Below are positions 1 to 7,353 of a stretch of DNA of 10,473 bases, piece by piece (the first letter of the stretch is position 1; every line of letters starts with the position of its first letter). A model generated the notes under the pieces. It saw nothing but the letters and a program-made list of their open reading frames with translations, was not told where the DNA came from and searched no databases. This stretch comes from CALWOS01 sp963595735. Its GTDB lineage: Bacteria > Bacillota > Clostridia > Oscillospirales > Oscillospiraceae. Location of the stretch: positions 1 to 10,473 of the forward strand of contig CAVBJJ010000050.1 in NCBI GenBank assembly GCA_963595735.1, in the 5' to 3' direction. Both the position numbers and the translations under genes were made by a program.

Positions 1-35
1 CAGCACAGCACAGCACAGCACAGCACAGCACAGCA
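1..35. repeat. Pentanucleotide tandem repeat, (CAGCA)7
   Basis: Seven uninterrupted copies of CAGCA run from the first base of the window, followed by a partial CA. The array may continue to the left beyond the window. The unit is five bases, so a copy change would shift the reading frame if the array lies inside a gene. Reading rightward from the array, the three + frames meet stops at 41-43, 61-63 and 120-122. No start codon for an upstream gene can be seen, so whether the array is coding is unknown. Confidence 0.9.
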
Positions 36-89
36 CAAAATAGATATGCGACTGGTTCACTGAATCTGAAGAATAATATCGACTATTCA

Positions 90-136
90 AGACACTTTCA
101 AACATGGGTAACTATGTTTTGAGGGTGTCTTTTTAT
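90..136 (+). terminator. Hairpin with T tract (terminator or leader attenuator)
   Basis: The arm at 90-105 pairs with the arm at 114-130. This gives a stem of about 16 bp with two G-U pairs and one bulged T, around the 8-base loop GGGTAACT. The 3' side runs into TTTTT (130-134) and more AT-rich sequence, the form of an intrinsic terminator. It ends only about 35 bases before the start codon at 170. It could close an upstream gene lying outside the window, or act as an attenuator in the leader of the surface-protein gene. No convincing promoter is visible between it and the start codon. Confidence 0.6.
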
Positions 137-169
137 TATTCATCTATACAGAAATTTAGGAGGAAAGAT

Positions 170-3100
170 ATGAAAAAGAGGATTTTGGCAATCGTGCTGG
201 CACTATTTGTGTCCATCACAGTATTGCCTGTTTCCGCATCGGCGGGTACCATTATGGGCGGTATCCAGTTCCCTGTAAAAACAGATGAAGATTTGGATGC
301 GGCACTGACTTTTATCGACAGTAGTAATATAGGAAAAGCCCACATCGTATTAGAGGCCGACGGCATCACCGTCAGTGATCCATTCCAATTGAAAAATGTG
401 ATTCTGGATACAAATGGACATGAACTAACGGTGTGTGATACATTGACTCTGCTTGGCACTTCCACAATCACCGGCGGCGGTATATTAATTCGTGGGAATA
501 GCTTCAACGGCAGAATGCTTACGGTTCCCAGTGGAGCCACGGCTATCTTGGACGATATAACACTGGACGGCGGTGCTGTTTGGAGCGGAGAAGAAAACGC
601 GTATATTGGCCGTGGAACAGAAAATGCCGGCATTACGGCAGCCGGCGCCCTGCTTTATGTGGAAGGTACGGTAACGCTCCAAAACGAAACGGTGGTGCAG
701 AACAACGATTGGAGTGCTGCCAACGATGGCGGCTCTGCCGCAATTTGTGTGGATAACAATGGTGCTTTGCATATTTCCGATGCAATCATCCGCAACAACT
801 ACGGCAGCAACTGGGGTTCCGCGATTTACGGCGGTGGTCGTCAGTCAAATAGTACCATCCAAATCGATACTGTGGATATTTACGGCAATGATGGCAAGGA
901 TGGGACGGTATTTACTTTCCGAAAGATGACGCTGGGTACACCGGAGAGCACCAGCAATACTGCTACCACCATCCGGGTACATGATAATGTGTCTGGAAAC
1001 GGTGCAGGTATTCGCGGTGCCACAGGCAATACGATTGCAATTTATAATGGTCAGATATCGCATAATACCGCATACAGCGGAGGTGCAGGTATCTTTACAT
1101 ACCGCGGAAATATGAAAATCTATGGTGCGGATATTTCCTATAACGAAGTCTTGGACGCAGAGGTTTCGTCCGGGAAAATCTATAATTCCGGCGGTGGTAT
1201 CTATGCGGATCTTGGCAGTGGTTACTCGCTCGTTCTCTATGACGGACAGATTCACGATAACATATCACCTGTAAACGGCGGCGGTATCTTCCTTGCGGGC
1301 AATATGTACGGTGCTCTTACCATGCACGGTGGAAAGGTTTATGAAAACCGAGCGTTGGGAACCGGCGGCGGTGTTTTTGCCGGATGGCCCTATGCCTTTT
1401 TGATGGACGGCGAGGTTACAGGTAACTTTATCGGCGGTGAATCTGATAAGAACGATGTTACCTTGGGTCGGGGCACTTTTGGTGGAACAACACTTGATGC
1501 GGCAAGACTGACCGTGCAGGAAGAAAACACGAGATATGGAAAAATTGAGTTTTCCGGATTTGGCAGCACGCCTATCCGCATGGAAATTGACGCTTGGGAT
1601 ACCTTGGATTGGACAGGCGCCACAAATGTCAGCATCAGCAAATCTGCGGCTGCGTCCGCCGATGCAATTCTCAGCAACATCACATGGGTCGACAAAGAAT
1701 GCACCATGACGCTCCACACCGATGATCTGCGGTTCTATCTGAATGACCCGACACCGGTGCCTCAGGATCAACTCCCTGTAGGTGTTCAGGATTACAGCGG
1801 AACTTACGATGGGCAGCCCCACAGTTTCACTCTCAGCACAGTAAACGATGCCGCTGTTGAATACTATGAAGATGCCGCCCATGAACAGCAGTATAAGGAC
1901 GGGCAACCGTCATTTACGGACGCAGGAACATATACTGTCTACTATACCGTGAAAAAGGAAGCATATCAGGAGGTCAACGGTTCTGCAGTGGTAACGATTG
2001 CCAAAAAGAGCATTGCCAAGCCTACAGCAATTGCCGATCTCTACGCTGATGGAACGGAAATTACTGGTGTCCGATACCTCGGCGATGCTGAGTACAGTGT
2101 GGATGGTAAAACATCTGCCGAAACTGCCGGTACCTACTCTGCCACATTTACCCTGCAGGATCCCGGCAATACACAATGGAGTGGTGGAAGTACGGATCCT
2201 CTTGTGGTTGCGTGGGAACTGAAGGCGGAAAAAACACCGGTTACCATCACTTTTGCCGAAAAAGAAGTCACCACAGTATACAGCGAGAATGGCAGCTATA
2301 CACAGGCGGCAGAAGTCACCGGATTGGATGACTCTTCTGAAATTATCTACTCTGTGAACAAGGCCTATGTTGCATCTGCGGATTCCCTTGAACCAGGGAA
2401 AATTAATCTGCTCAAAACAGGTTATATTGTGGTAACCGCAAGCTATGTCGGCGACGAGACACATACCGCCGCTTCCGCGTCCTATAGTCTGTTGATTGCG
2501 GCAGCTGAAGATGGGCAAAAAGCAGAAAGCTATGTATCGAGCGTTACACTGCTTGACGGCAGAATCATTCAATTTCCGGAACCGATTCTCGCCATAGCCG
2601 GAGAAGAAATCACTATCCCCTATGGAAGCACCCTTTATGATAACAGCGGAAATGCACAAACTCTAATTGGCAGAACCGTCTACCCGAACGGAACGGCAGA
2701 CTTGCAATTTGCCTCCCACTCCAGCAGTTCCACCAGGTATACCGTAACAGTAGAAAATGCCCAAAACGGTGGTGTGATTTCTAGCCACCAAACCGCGAAA
2801 AGGGGTAATACTGTGACTTTAACTGTCACTCCCGATAAAAACTACAGGCTGGACATCATCACTGTAAAAGATGTTACTGGCAAGACCGTGAAAGTCACGA
2901 ATAATGGAAACGGGAAGTATACCTTTTCTATGCCTGCCAACAATGTGACGGTGAAAGTCTCTTTTGTCAAGGAAACCATTTTTGCAGATATTCCATCCGG
3001 CGCATACTATGAGGACGCTGTGGACTGGGCTATGAAAAATAGCACTGTCAACGGTGTTTCCTCAACCGCATTCGACCCCGATGGCATCTGTACCCGTGCC

Positions 3101-3502
3101 CAGGCTGTCACATTTCTGTGGCGCACCGCTGGCAACCCGGAGCCTGAGAGCACTAAGATGCCTTTTGTAGATGTCTCTGTCGACAGCTATTACTACAAGG
3201 CAGTATTGTGGGCTGTGGAAAACGGCATCACGAAGGGTACTTCGGACACCACTTTCAGCCCAGACATGACCTGTAACCGTGGCCACATCGTGACCTTCCT
3301 GTGGCGAACTGCAAAATCTCCCACATCCGGCAGCACGAATCCATTCGTAGATGTTCCTGCTAACACCTACTACACCGATGCGGTGCTGTGGGCTGTGGAG
3401 AACGGCGTTACCAGGGGGACTACAGACACTGCTTTCAGCCCCGCACAGGGCTGCACCCGCGCCCAGATTGTAACCTTTATTTACCGACAGTACAACAAAT
3501 AA
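170..3502 (+). CDS. Secreted beta-helix surface protein with three SLH modules
   Basis: This 1110-residue protein is probably exported and held on the cell wall, acting as an adhesin or S-layer-associated protein. ATG at 170 is chosen because AGGAGGA lies at 158-164 and the protein then begins with a signal peptide (MKKR, a hydrophobic stretch, then SASAG near residue 26). An in-frame ATG at 104 sits inside the upstream hairpin and lacks a ribosome site. Residues about 45-450 form a right-handed beta-helix, with repeated GGGI and 'HDN/YEN' turns like pectate-lyase or polymorphic-membrane-protein repeats. Residues about 538-613 resemble an MBG/YDG Ig-like domain ('YSGTYDGQPH', 'DAGTYTVYYTV'), followed by a related region. 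Residues about 856-934 look like an InlB B-repeat-type domain. Three SLH modules follow from about 936, 998 and 1060. Their wall-binding motifs read TRAQ (975-978), NRGH (1036-1039) and TRAQ (1096-1099). There is no LPXTG sorting signal. The ligand is unknown. Confidence 0.9.
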   Translation: MKKRILAIVLALFVSITVLPVSASAGTIMGGIQFPVKTDEDLDAALTFIDSSNIGKAHIVLEADGITVSDPFQLKNVILDTNGHELTVCDTLTLLGTSTITGGGILIRGNSFNGRMLTVPSGATAILDDITLDGGAVWSGEENAYIGRGTENAGITAAGALLYVEGTVTLQNETVVQNNDWSAANDGGSAAICVDNNGALHISDAIIRNNYGSNWGSAIYGGGRQSNSTIQIDTVDIYGNDGKDGTVFTFRKMTLGTPESTSNTATTIRVHDNVSGNGAGIRGATGNTIAIYNGQISHNTAYSGGAGIFTYRGNMKIYGADISYNEVLDAEVSSGKIYNSGGGIYADLGSGYSLVLYDGQIHDNISPVNGGGIFLAGNMYGALTMHGGKVYENRALGTGGGVFAGWPYAFLMDGEVTGNFIGGESDKNDVTLGRGTFGGTTLDAARLTVQEENTRYGKIEFSGFGSTPIRMEIDAWDTLDWTGATNVSISKSAAASADAILSNITWVDKECTMTLHTDDLRFYLNDPTPVPQDQLPVGVQDYSGTYDGQPHSFTLSTVNDAAVEYYEDAAHEQQYKDGQPSFTDAGTYTVYYTVKKEAYQEVNGSAVVTIAKKSIAKPTAIADLYADGTEITGVRYLGDAEYSVDGKTSAETAGTYSATFTLQDPGNTQWSGGSTDPLVVAWELKAEKTPVTITFAEKEVTTVYSENGSYTQAAEVTGLDDSSEIIYSVNKAYVASADSLEPGKINLLKTGYIVVTASYVGDETHTAASASYSLLIAAAEDGQKAESYVSSVTLLDGRIIQFPEPILAIAGEEITIPYGSTLYDNSGNAQTLIGRTVYPNGTADLQFASHSSSSTRYTVTVENAQNGGVISSHQTAKRGNTVTLTVTPDKNYRLDIITVKDVTGKTVKVTNNGNGKYTFSMPANNVTVKVSFVKETIFADIPSGAYYEDAVDWAMKNSTVNGVSSTAFDPDGICTRAQAVTFLWRTAGNPEPESTKMPFVDVSVDSYYYKAVLWAVENGITKGTSDTTFSPDMTCNRGHIVTFLWRTAKSPTSGSTNPFVDVPANTYYTDAVLWAVENGVTRGTTDTAFSPAQGCTRAQIVTFIYRQYNK

Positions 3503-3543
3503 TCTGGATTATTTAGAAAGAAGATACTGTCTAGCATGATTTT

Positions 3544-3579
3544 GGAAAGTCATTTTAAGGAGACCTTTCCTCTTTTCTT
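3544..3579 (+). terminator. Weak terminator candidate after the beta-helix gene
   Basis: GGAAAGTC pairs with GACCTTTCC with one bulged G, giving an 8-bp stem around an AT-rich 10-base loop. It is followed by TCTTTTCTT, a T-rich but interrupted tail. It lies about 40 bases after the stop codon at 3502. The short stem and broken T tract make it weaker than the hairpin downstream at 3661. Confidence 0.35.
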
Positions 3580-3660
3580 GAGTAGAATGTTTTCTTAACG
3601 AAATATCATCGTTTGATGTATTCTTTGTTTTTTGCATCCTATTTTATCAATATGTGAAGG

Positions 3661-3701
3661 AAACCCGGTTGACACTTCATTGATGTGTCAGCCGGGTTTT
3701 T
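3661..3701 (+). terminator. Strong intrinsic terminator
   Basis: The arm AAACCCGGTTGACAC (3661-3675) pairs with GTGTCAGCCGGGTTT (3685-3699) over 15 bp with a single G-U pair, around a 9-base loop. The 3' arm ends in TTTTT (3697-3701). It probably ends transcription of the beta-helix gene, about 160 bases after its stop, and insulates the next operon. Confidence 0.85.
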
Positions 3702-3767
3702 GAAAAATTGAGCCATCGATTTAGCTGGTAGGTATGACTTTTAGTAGATGTGTAGGCCCTGCGGCAC

Positions 3768-3797
3768 TTGACGAAAACAGAGCTGTGATATTATAAT
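3768..3797 (+). promoter_or_regulatory. Sigma-A-type promoter of the xpaC-telA operon
   Basis: TTGACG (3768-3773) and a perfect TATAAT (3792-3797) are separated by 18 bases. Transcription would begin near 3804. That leaves about 60 bases of leader before the preferred start codon at 3866 and makes a start at 3809 unlikely. No other equally good promoter is seen within the four-gene run, so this site may drive all four. Confidence 0.8.
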
Positions 3798-3828
3798 GTA
3801 CAGGATATGTGCAAGATAAGTCAGTGAG

Positions 3829-3848
3829 CGCCCACAACAGCGTGGGCG
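3829..3848 (+). promoter_or_regulatory. Leader hairpin just upstream of the xpaC ribosome site
   Basis: CGCCCAC (3829-3835) pairs perfectly with GTGGGCG (3842-3848) around a 6-base loop, AACAGC. It lies inside the predicted 5' leader and ends two bases before the AAAGGAG ribosome site at 3851. It has no T tract and so is not a terminator. It may stabilise the transcript or influence ribosome loading. Confidence 0.45.
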
Positions 3849-3850
3849 GG

Positions 3851-3857
3851 AAAGGAG
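3851..3857 (+). promoter_or_regulatory. Ribosome binding site that fixes the xpaC start
   Basis: AAAGGAG is followed by an 8-base gap to GTG at 3866. The in-frame GTG at 3809 has no comparable site and lies about 5 bases from the predicted transcription start. The downstream GTG is therefore the likely initiator. Confidence 0.7.
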
Positions 3858-3865
3858 TGGCTTCC

Positions 3866-4627
3866 GTGGCGGAACAGCCAAAAATGCAAACGAAAAAAAT
3901 TGCCTCACCGGTGCCATTTTATTGTATGGCCGCCGTGTGTTTGATTTATTGCCTGAGCGGTGCGCCCCTGTACCACTTGCGGGACTTTATCATTCTGGCG
4001 GTTCTTGTGGTCGCCGTCGGCTGGGTTTCCCGGCGTATTTTCAAGCCCAAAATCATTCAGGTGGAGATCCCGGAGCCGGAGCCGGTGTATTCCGCCGAGG
4101 TGCGCGAGATCGTCCGGGAGGGCGAACGGGCGCAGCAGGAAATGGGACGCCTGTACAGCGCCATTTCCGACCCGGCGGTGCGCAGCCGTATTACCGAATT
4201 GATGGAGATCACCGACAAAATCGTCCAGGACGCCAAGGAGGATCCCGGCGATGTGCCGCAGATCCGGCGCTTTTTCAGCTATTATCTCCCCACCACCATC
4301 AAGTTGCTCAACGCCTATGACCGCATGAGCGCCCAGGGCGTGAGCGGCGAAAACATTAGCGGCACCATGCGCAGTATCGAGAATATGCTGGATCGGGCGG
4401 TGGCGGCCTATCAAAAACAGCTGGACAGCCTTTTTGCCGACCAGGCGTTGGATATCGAAACCGATATTCAGGTCATGAACGCCATGCTGGCGCGAGAGGG
4501 GCTGGGCGAGGATGAGATCCGGAAAGCGGCGCAGAAAAAGCAGCAAGCAGACAAGCCTGCCGAAAGCCAAAGCCCCTTTGGCAGCGCTAGCCCGGTGGAA
4601 AAGCTGCGCCGAGATAAGCCGAGATAA
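3866..4627 (+). CDS. xpaC: XpaC-like membrane protein (5-bromo-4-chloroindolyl phosphate hydrolysis family)
   Basis: The protein has 253 residues and starts at GTG 3866 behind AAAGGAG. Residues about 16-31 and 39-54 are two closely spaced hydrophobic helices. The rest is a charged, mostly helical cytoplasmic part with the run 'YSAISDPAVRSRITELMEITDKI' pattern (split here: RSRITELMEITD is the clearest piece), 'RRFFSYYLPTTIKLLNAYDRM' region and a later 'AAYQKQLDSLFADQALDI' stretch. These are typical of the XpaC family (Halogen_Hydrol, PF10112). The family name comes from cleavage of a chromogenic phosphate in Bacillus subtilis, and its natural role is not established. In B. subtilis xpaC lies beside yaaN, a telA homologue, as it does here, where telA starts 40 bases after this stop. 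Family assignment is from recalled sequence patterns plus this neighbourhood. The last 30 residues are a lysine- and proline-rich tail. Confidence 0.82.
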   Translation: MAEQPKMQTKKIASPVPFYCMAAVCLIYCLSGAPLYHLRDFIILAVLVVAVGWVSRRIFKPKIIQVEIPEPEPVYSAEVREIVREGERAQQEMGRLYSAISDPAVRSRITELMEITDKIVQDAKEDPGDVPQIRRFFSYYLPTTIKLLNAYDRMSAQGVSGENISGTMRSIENMLDRAVAAYQKQLDSLFADQALDIETDIQVMNAMLAREGLGEDEIRKAAQKKQQADKPAESQSPFGSASPVEKLRRDKPR

Positions 4628-4667
4628 ATAACACGAAAACGATATCCCAGGAAAGGAGTTACCGAAT

Positions 4668-5837
4668 ATGGACGAAAAATTCAATGCACAGGCAGGTGGA
4701 GAAGCCCCGGCGGAGACCTATGTTCCGCATCTGACGCTGGATCCCGCGGGCGCGGTGCAGGCCGCCCCGGCGGAGGAGAAAAAGGTAGATGTCCCGGCCG
4801 AAAAGCTGGAGCTGGATCGCCTTTCGCCGGAGGAGCAGGCCGCAGTGCGCAGCTTTGCCAAGCAGATCGACATCAGCGATTCCACCCAGGTGATGAATTA
4901 CGGCGCGGCTGCGCAAAAGAACATCACCGATTTTTCCAACCAGGCGCTCAATAAGGTGCGCACGAAGGATCTGGGCGAGGTGGGCGATATGCTCTCGGAT
5001 CTGGTCATTCAGCTCAAGGGGCTGGACGATGCCGGAGAGAAAAAGGGGCTGCGTGGCCTGTTCAAAAAGGGGCAGAGCAGCATTGCGGAGCTGAAAGCGA
5101 AGTACGACAAGGCCGAGGTGAATGTGGACAAGATCAGCGCGGCGCTGGACGAGCATTGGCGCGTGCTGACCAAGGACATTGCCATGATGGACAAAATGTA
5201 CGAGATGAACCTGGCCTATTTCAAGGAACTGAGTATGTACATCATCGCCGGCAAGCTGCGGGTGGAGGAGCTGCGCCAGACGGAGCTGCCACGCTTGCAG
5301 GAAAAGGCCGCCCAGTCCGGGCTGCCGGAGGACGCCCAGGCGGCAAACGACTATGCCAATCTGCTGGGACGCTTTGAGAAAAAGCTGCACGATTTGGAGT
5401 TGACCCGCATGATCTCCGTCCAGATGTCGCCGCAGATTCGGATGATCCAGAACAACGACAGCCTGATGGCGGAAAAGATCCAGACCTCTATTGTCAACAC
5501 GATCCCCCTTTGGAAAAGCCAGATGCTCATTGCCCTGAGTTTGCAGCACGGCAAGCAGGCCATGGAGGCGCAGCGGGAAGTGACCGATGTGACCAACAAG
5601 CTGCTGCAAAAGAATTCCGAGGCACTTCGCCAGGGGAGCATTGATGTCGCCCGGGAGTCGGAGCGCGGTATTGTGGAGCTGGAGACGCTGAAAAAAACCA
5701 ACGAAAACCTGATCCAGACGCTGGAGGAAGTGCGGAATATCCAAAACGAGGGCCGCGCCCGCCGGGCGGAGGCCGAGGAGGAGCTGGGACGAATCGAGGG
5801 CGAGCTGAAGCAAAAGCTGCTGGAGATGCGCGGATAA
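4668..5837 (+). CDS. telA: TelA/YaaN-family protein (toxic anion resistance family)
   Basis: The 389-residue protein is soluble, almost entirely helical and rich in Glu, Lys and Gln. ATG 4668 is preceded by AAAGGAG at 4652-4658. Residues 1-45 are an Ala/Pro/Glu-rich, probably disordered leader. From about 50 the TelA (PF05816) pattern follows: 'LGEVGDMLSDLVIQLKGL' near 105, 'KYDKAEVNVDKISAALDEHW' near 145-165, 'SVQMSPQIRMIQNNDSLMAE' near 250-270, and 'LLQKNSEALRQGSIDVA' near 310-330. It ends in a long coiled coil. The family is named from plasmid-borne tellurite resistance (KlaA/TelA), but chromosomal homologues are linked to envelope stress, and tellurite resistance should not be assumed. 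Position directly after the xpaC-like gene matches the Bacillus xpaC-yaaN pair, so the two products may work together at the membrane. Confidence 0.88.
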   Translation: MDEKFNAQAGGEAPAETYVPHLTLDPAGAVQAAPAEEKKVDVPAEKLELDRLSPEEQAAVRSFAKQIDISDSTQVMNYGAAAQKNITDFSNQALNKVRTKDLGEVGDMLSDLVIQLKGLDDAGEKKGLRGLFKKGQSSIAELKAKYDKAEVNVDKISAALDEHWRVLTKDIAMMDKMYEMNLAYFKELSMYIIAGKLRVEELRQTELPRLQEKAAQSGLPEDAQAANDYANLLGRFEKKLHDLELTRMISVQMSPQIRMIQNNDSLMAEKIQTSIVNTIPLWKSQMLIALSLQHGKQAMEAQREVTDVTNKLLQKNSEALRQGSIDVARESERGIVELETLKKTNENLIQTLEEVRNIQNEGRARRAEAEEELGRIEGELKQKLLEMRG

Positions 5838-5876
5838 ACTGTCCTGCCCGGCAAAAGCCAGAAACGAGGAAGTACC

Positions 5877-6437
5877 ATGAAGCTGTTAAAAAACTCGAAA
5901 GCTGCCGCAGTCATCTGTCTTGTCGTGATCGTGCTGAGCGTGGCTCTGGGCAGCAGGCGTTCTCTGCAAAAAGCCTGCGACCGGGTGGAGCAGTCCTTTT
6001 ACACCGGCGTGGAAGCGGACGGCTATCTTCACAAAAGCGTGGCTTCCCAGCTGAAAATGCGGATGAACAACGCCAACGGCGCACTCTCCCTGACTGGGGA
6101 CTACGCGCCAACGGAAACGGAAAACGCCCGCCAAATTCGCCAGGATCTGTACAGCGCACTGGAATACCAAAGCTCGCCCAGCTATTTGTTTCAGCTCAAC
6201 GGCCAGTTGACCGAGGCGATGCAGCGTCTGGATAAGGCCATGGCCGGTGCGGAGCTGCCGGAAAGCGATCAAAAGGCCTATGAAAAATATTACAGCGATT
6301 TTAACGCGGCGATGGATGTGATCGAGGACTCCGGCTACAACGAAGCGGTGCAGGACTTCAACACCCAGGTGCTCCAGCGCTTCCCCGCAAACATAATAAA
6401 AAATTCCGGTGTGCAGGCTCCCGGTCTGTTCGCCTGA
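5877..6437 (+). CDS. Divergent LemA-like membrane-anchored protein
   Basis: This protein has 186 residues. ATG 5877 is preceded by a GAGGA-type ribosome site at 5865-5869. Residues about 10-26 form one N-terminal membrane helix (AAAVICLVVIVLSVALG). The rest is a charged helical region, probably outside the membrane. LemA relationship rests on length, N-terminal anchor, helical make-up and the C-terminal pattern 'YNEAVQDFNTQVLQRFPANI' at about 153-172, which matches the LemA 'YN.AV..YN..I..FP.N' signature. The first half lacks the usual LemA 'YN.LV..R..V...W' region, so this is a divergent member. It starts 39 bases after the telA stop and is followed 13 bases later by a TPM-domain gene. LemA with TPM is a recurrent bacterial pair of unknown molecular function. 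A clade-specific family of its own is the alternative. Confidence 0.68.
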   Translation: MKLLKNSKAAAVICLVVIVLSVALGSRRSLQKACDRVEQSFYTGVEADGYLHKSVASQLKMRMNNANGALSLTGDYAPTETENARQIRQDLYSALEYQSSPSYLFQLNGQLTEAMQRLDKAMAGAELPESDQKAYEKYYSDFNAAMDVIEDSGYNEAVQDFNTQVLQRFPANIIKNSGVQAPGLFA

Positions 6438-6450
6438 TAAAGGAGAAAGT

Positions 6451-7353
6451 ATGAAGCGAATTGCAGCGATCCTGCTGGCGATCCTGGCGGTGAGTATGGT
6501 GGCGTTCCCGGCGCTTGCCGTGGTGGAGGCCTCCGATGCCTTTTATGTTACCGACGAAGCAGGTGTGCTCAGCGAAGAGACCGCCCAAACCATTTGCAAC
6601 TATAACGGCGCCTTGGAAACCCAGTGCAAGGGGGCGCAGATCGTTGTGGTCACGGTAGATTATCTGGACGGAAAATACTCTGACGAATATGCCCAGGAAC
6701 TGTTCAACAGCTGGCATGTGGGTGACAGCGAGGAAAACAACGGTATGCTCCTGCTCCTTGGCGTGCAGGAAAACAAGGCGTGGCTGACCCAGGGAAAGGG
6801 CATCCGTAGCTCTTTCACCGATGATGACGCCTCGGAGTATATGGATCGGTACTTTTTTGACCGGTTCGACGCGGGCGATTATGACGGCGCGGTAACGGAA
6901 CTGTTCACGGCGCTGCTGCGCTGGTATGACGACCACTACAATGCCCAGGTGCTGGCCTCCGGCAATCTTGCCGAGCAGCAGGGGCAGACGAACGAGGACG
7001 ATTACAGCCAGCAGCAGGCGCGGGAAAGCCGGCGCATTGCGATCAAGGCCGTGGTTCTGGTGGCGCTGCTCGTGTTGGTTTTCGCGGCAAACGGCCGTGG
7101 CCGCGGACGCGGCGGCAGAGGTGGCGGAGGCGGCGGTTGGCTGCCCTGGCTGTTCCTGTTCGGCGGCTCCCGGCGGTATCGCGGCTATGGCGGTCGGGGA
7201 CCCTGGGATGATCATCGCGGTGGACCCGGCGGATCGGGAGGCTCTGGCGGCTTCGGCGGTGGTTCCGGCGGTTTTGGAGGCGGTGGCTTCGGTGGCGGTT
7301 CCGGACATGGCGGCGGAGGCTTTGGCGGAGGCGGCGGAGGCGGCCGGCGCTGA
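6451..7353 (+). CDS. TPM-domain (YgcG-type) membrane protein with glycine-rich tail
   Basis: The 300-residue protein starts at ATG 6451 behind AAAGGAGAA (6440-6447), 13 bases after the LemA-like stop. A signal peptide covers residues 1 to about 24. The TPM domain (PF04536) spans about 31-157, seen in 'FYVTDEAGVLSEET', 'GAQIVVVTVDYLDG', 'NNGMLLLLGVQENKAWLTQG' and 'YDGAVTELFTALLRW'. A membrane helix lies at about 196-213, then Arg/Gly-rich sequence, a short hydrophobic WLPWLFLF patch near 230, and a tail from 257 to 300 that is mostly glycine with Ser, Phe and terminal Arg. This is the usual YgcG layout, with the domain outside and the Gly-rich tail inside. Plant TPM protein TLP18.3 has acid phosphatase activity and acts in photosystem II repair; bacterial substrates are unknown. 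It is the last gene of the operon. Confidence 0.88.
   Translation: MKRIAAILLAILAVSMVAFPALAVVEASDAFYVTDEAGVLSEETAQTICNYNGALETQCKGAQIVVVTVDYLDGKYSDEYAQELFNSWHVGDSEENNGMLLLLGVQENKAWLTQGKGIRSSFTDDDASEYMDRYFFDRFDAGDYDGAVTELFTALLRWYDDHYNAQVLASGNLAEQQGQTNEDDYSQQQARESRRIAIKAVVLVALLVLVFAANGRGRGRGGRGGGGGGWLPWLFLFGGSRRYRGYGGRGPWDDHRGGPGGSGGSGGFGGGSGGFGGGGFGGGSGHGGGGFGGGGGGGRR
7219..7350 (+). repeat. Glycine-rich coding repeat at the 3' end of the TPM gene
   Basis: The stretch is built of GGCGG- and GGTGGC-like codon runs that encode imperfect copies of GGFGGGSGG and GGGGFGG (residues 257-300). It is the most GC-rich and repetitive DNA in the window, and slippage could readily change its length in multiples of three. 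It also opens artificial reading frames on the other strand and in the +2 frame. Confidence 0.8.

Larger units (their letters stand above)
3503..3865. other. Intergenic region with two terminators, a promoter and a leader
   Basis: This gap separates the AT-richer surface-protein gene from the GC-richer operon that follows. I see no gene in it on either strand. The left half is AT-rich and holds a weaker and a stronger terminator hairpin. The right half holds a near-consensus promoter and a 5' leader with a small hairpin just ahead of a ribosome site. The stretch 3702-3767 shows nothing I can assign. Confidence 0.7.

Noticed and set aside
1..35. CAGCA array as a CRISPR array
   Set aside because: Five-base units with no spacers.
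104..169. Longer start for the beta-helix protein at ATG 104
   Set aside because: It lies within the hairpin at 90-130, has no ribosome site, and puts 22 charged residues ahead of a clear signal peptide; ATG 170 has AGGAGGA in place.
3809..3865. GTG start at 3809 for the xpaC-like gene
   Set aside because: It is only about 5 bases from the predicted transcription start and lacks a ribosome site, while GTG 3866 has AAAGGAG at 8-base spacing.
3905..4684. 259-residue open frame on the - strand opposite the xpaC-like gene
   Set aside because: Low-complexity shadow of a GC-rich gene, with no domain or ribosome site.
4659..5813. 384-residue open frame on the - strand opposite telA
   Set aside because: His/Leu/Arg-rich translation without recognisable domains, fully opposite a well-supported gene; a product of biased codon use.
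4668..5837. Tellurite resistance determinant
   Set aside because: The TelA family name comes from a plasmid operon; here the gene sits in a chromosomal xpaC/lemA/TPM context with no other tellurite genes.
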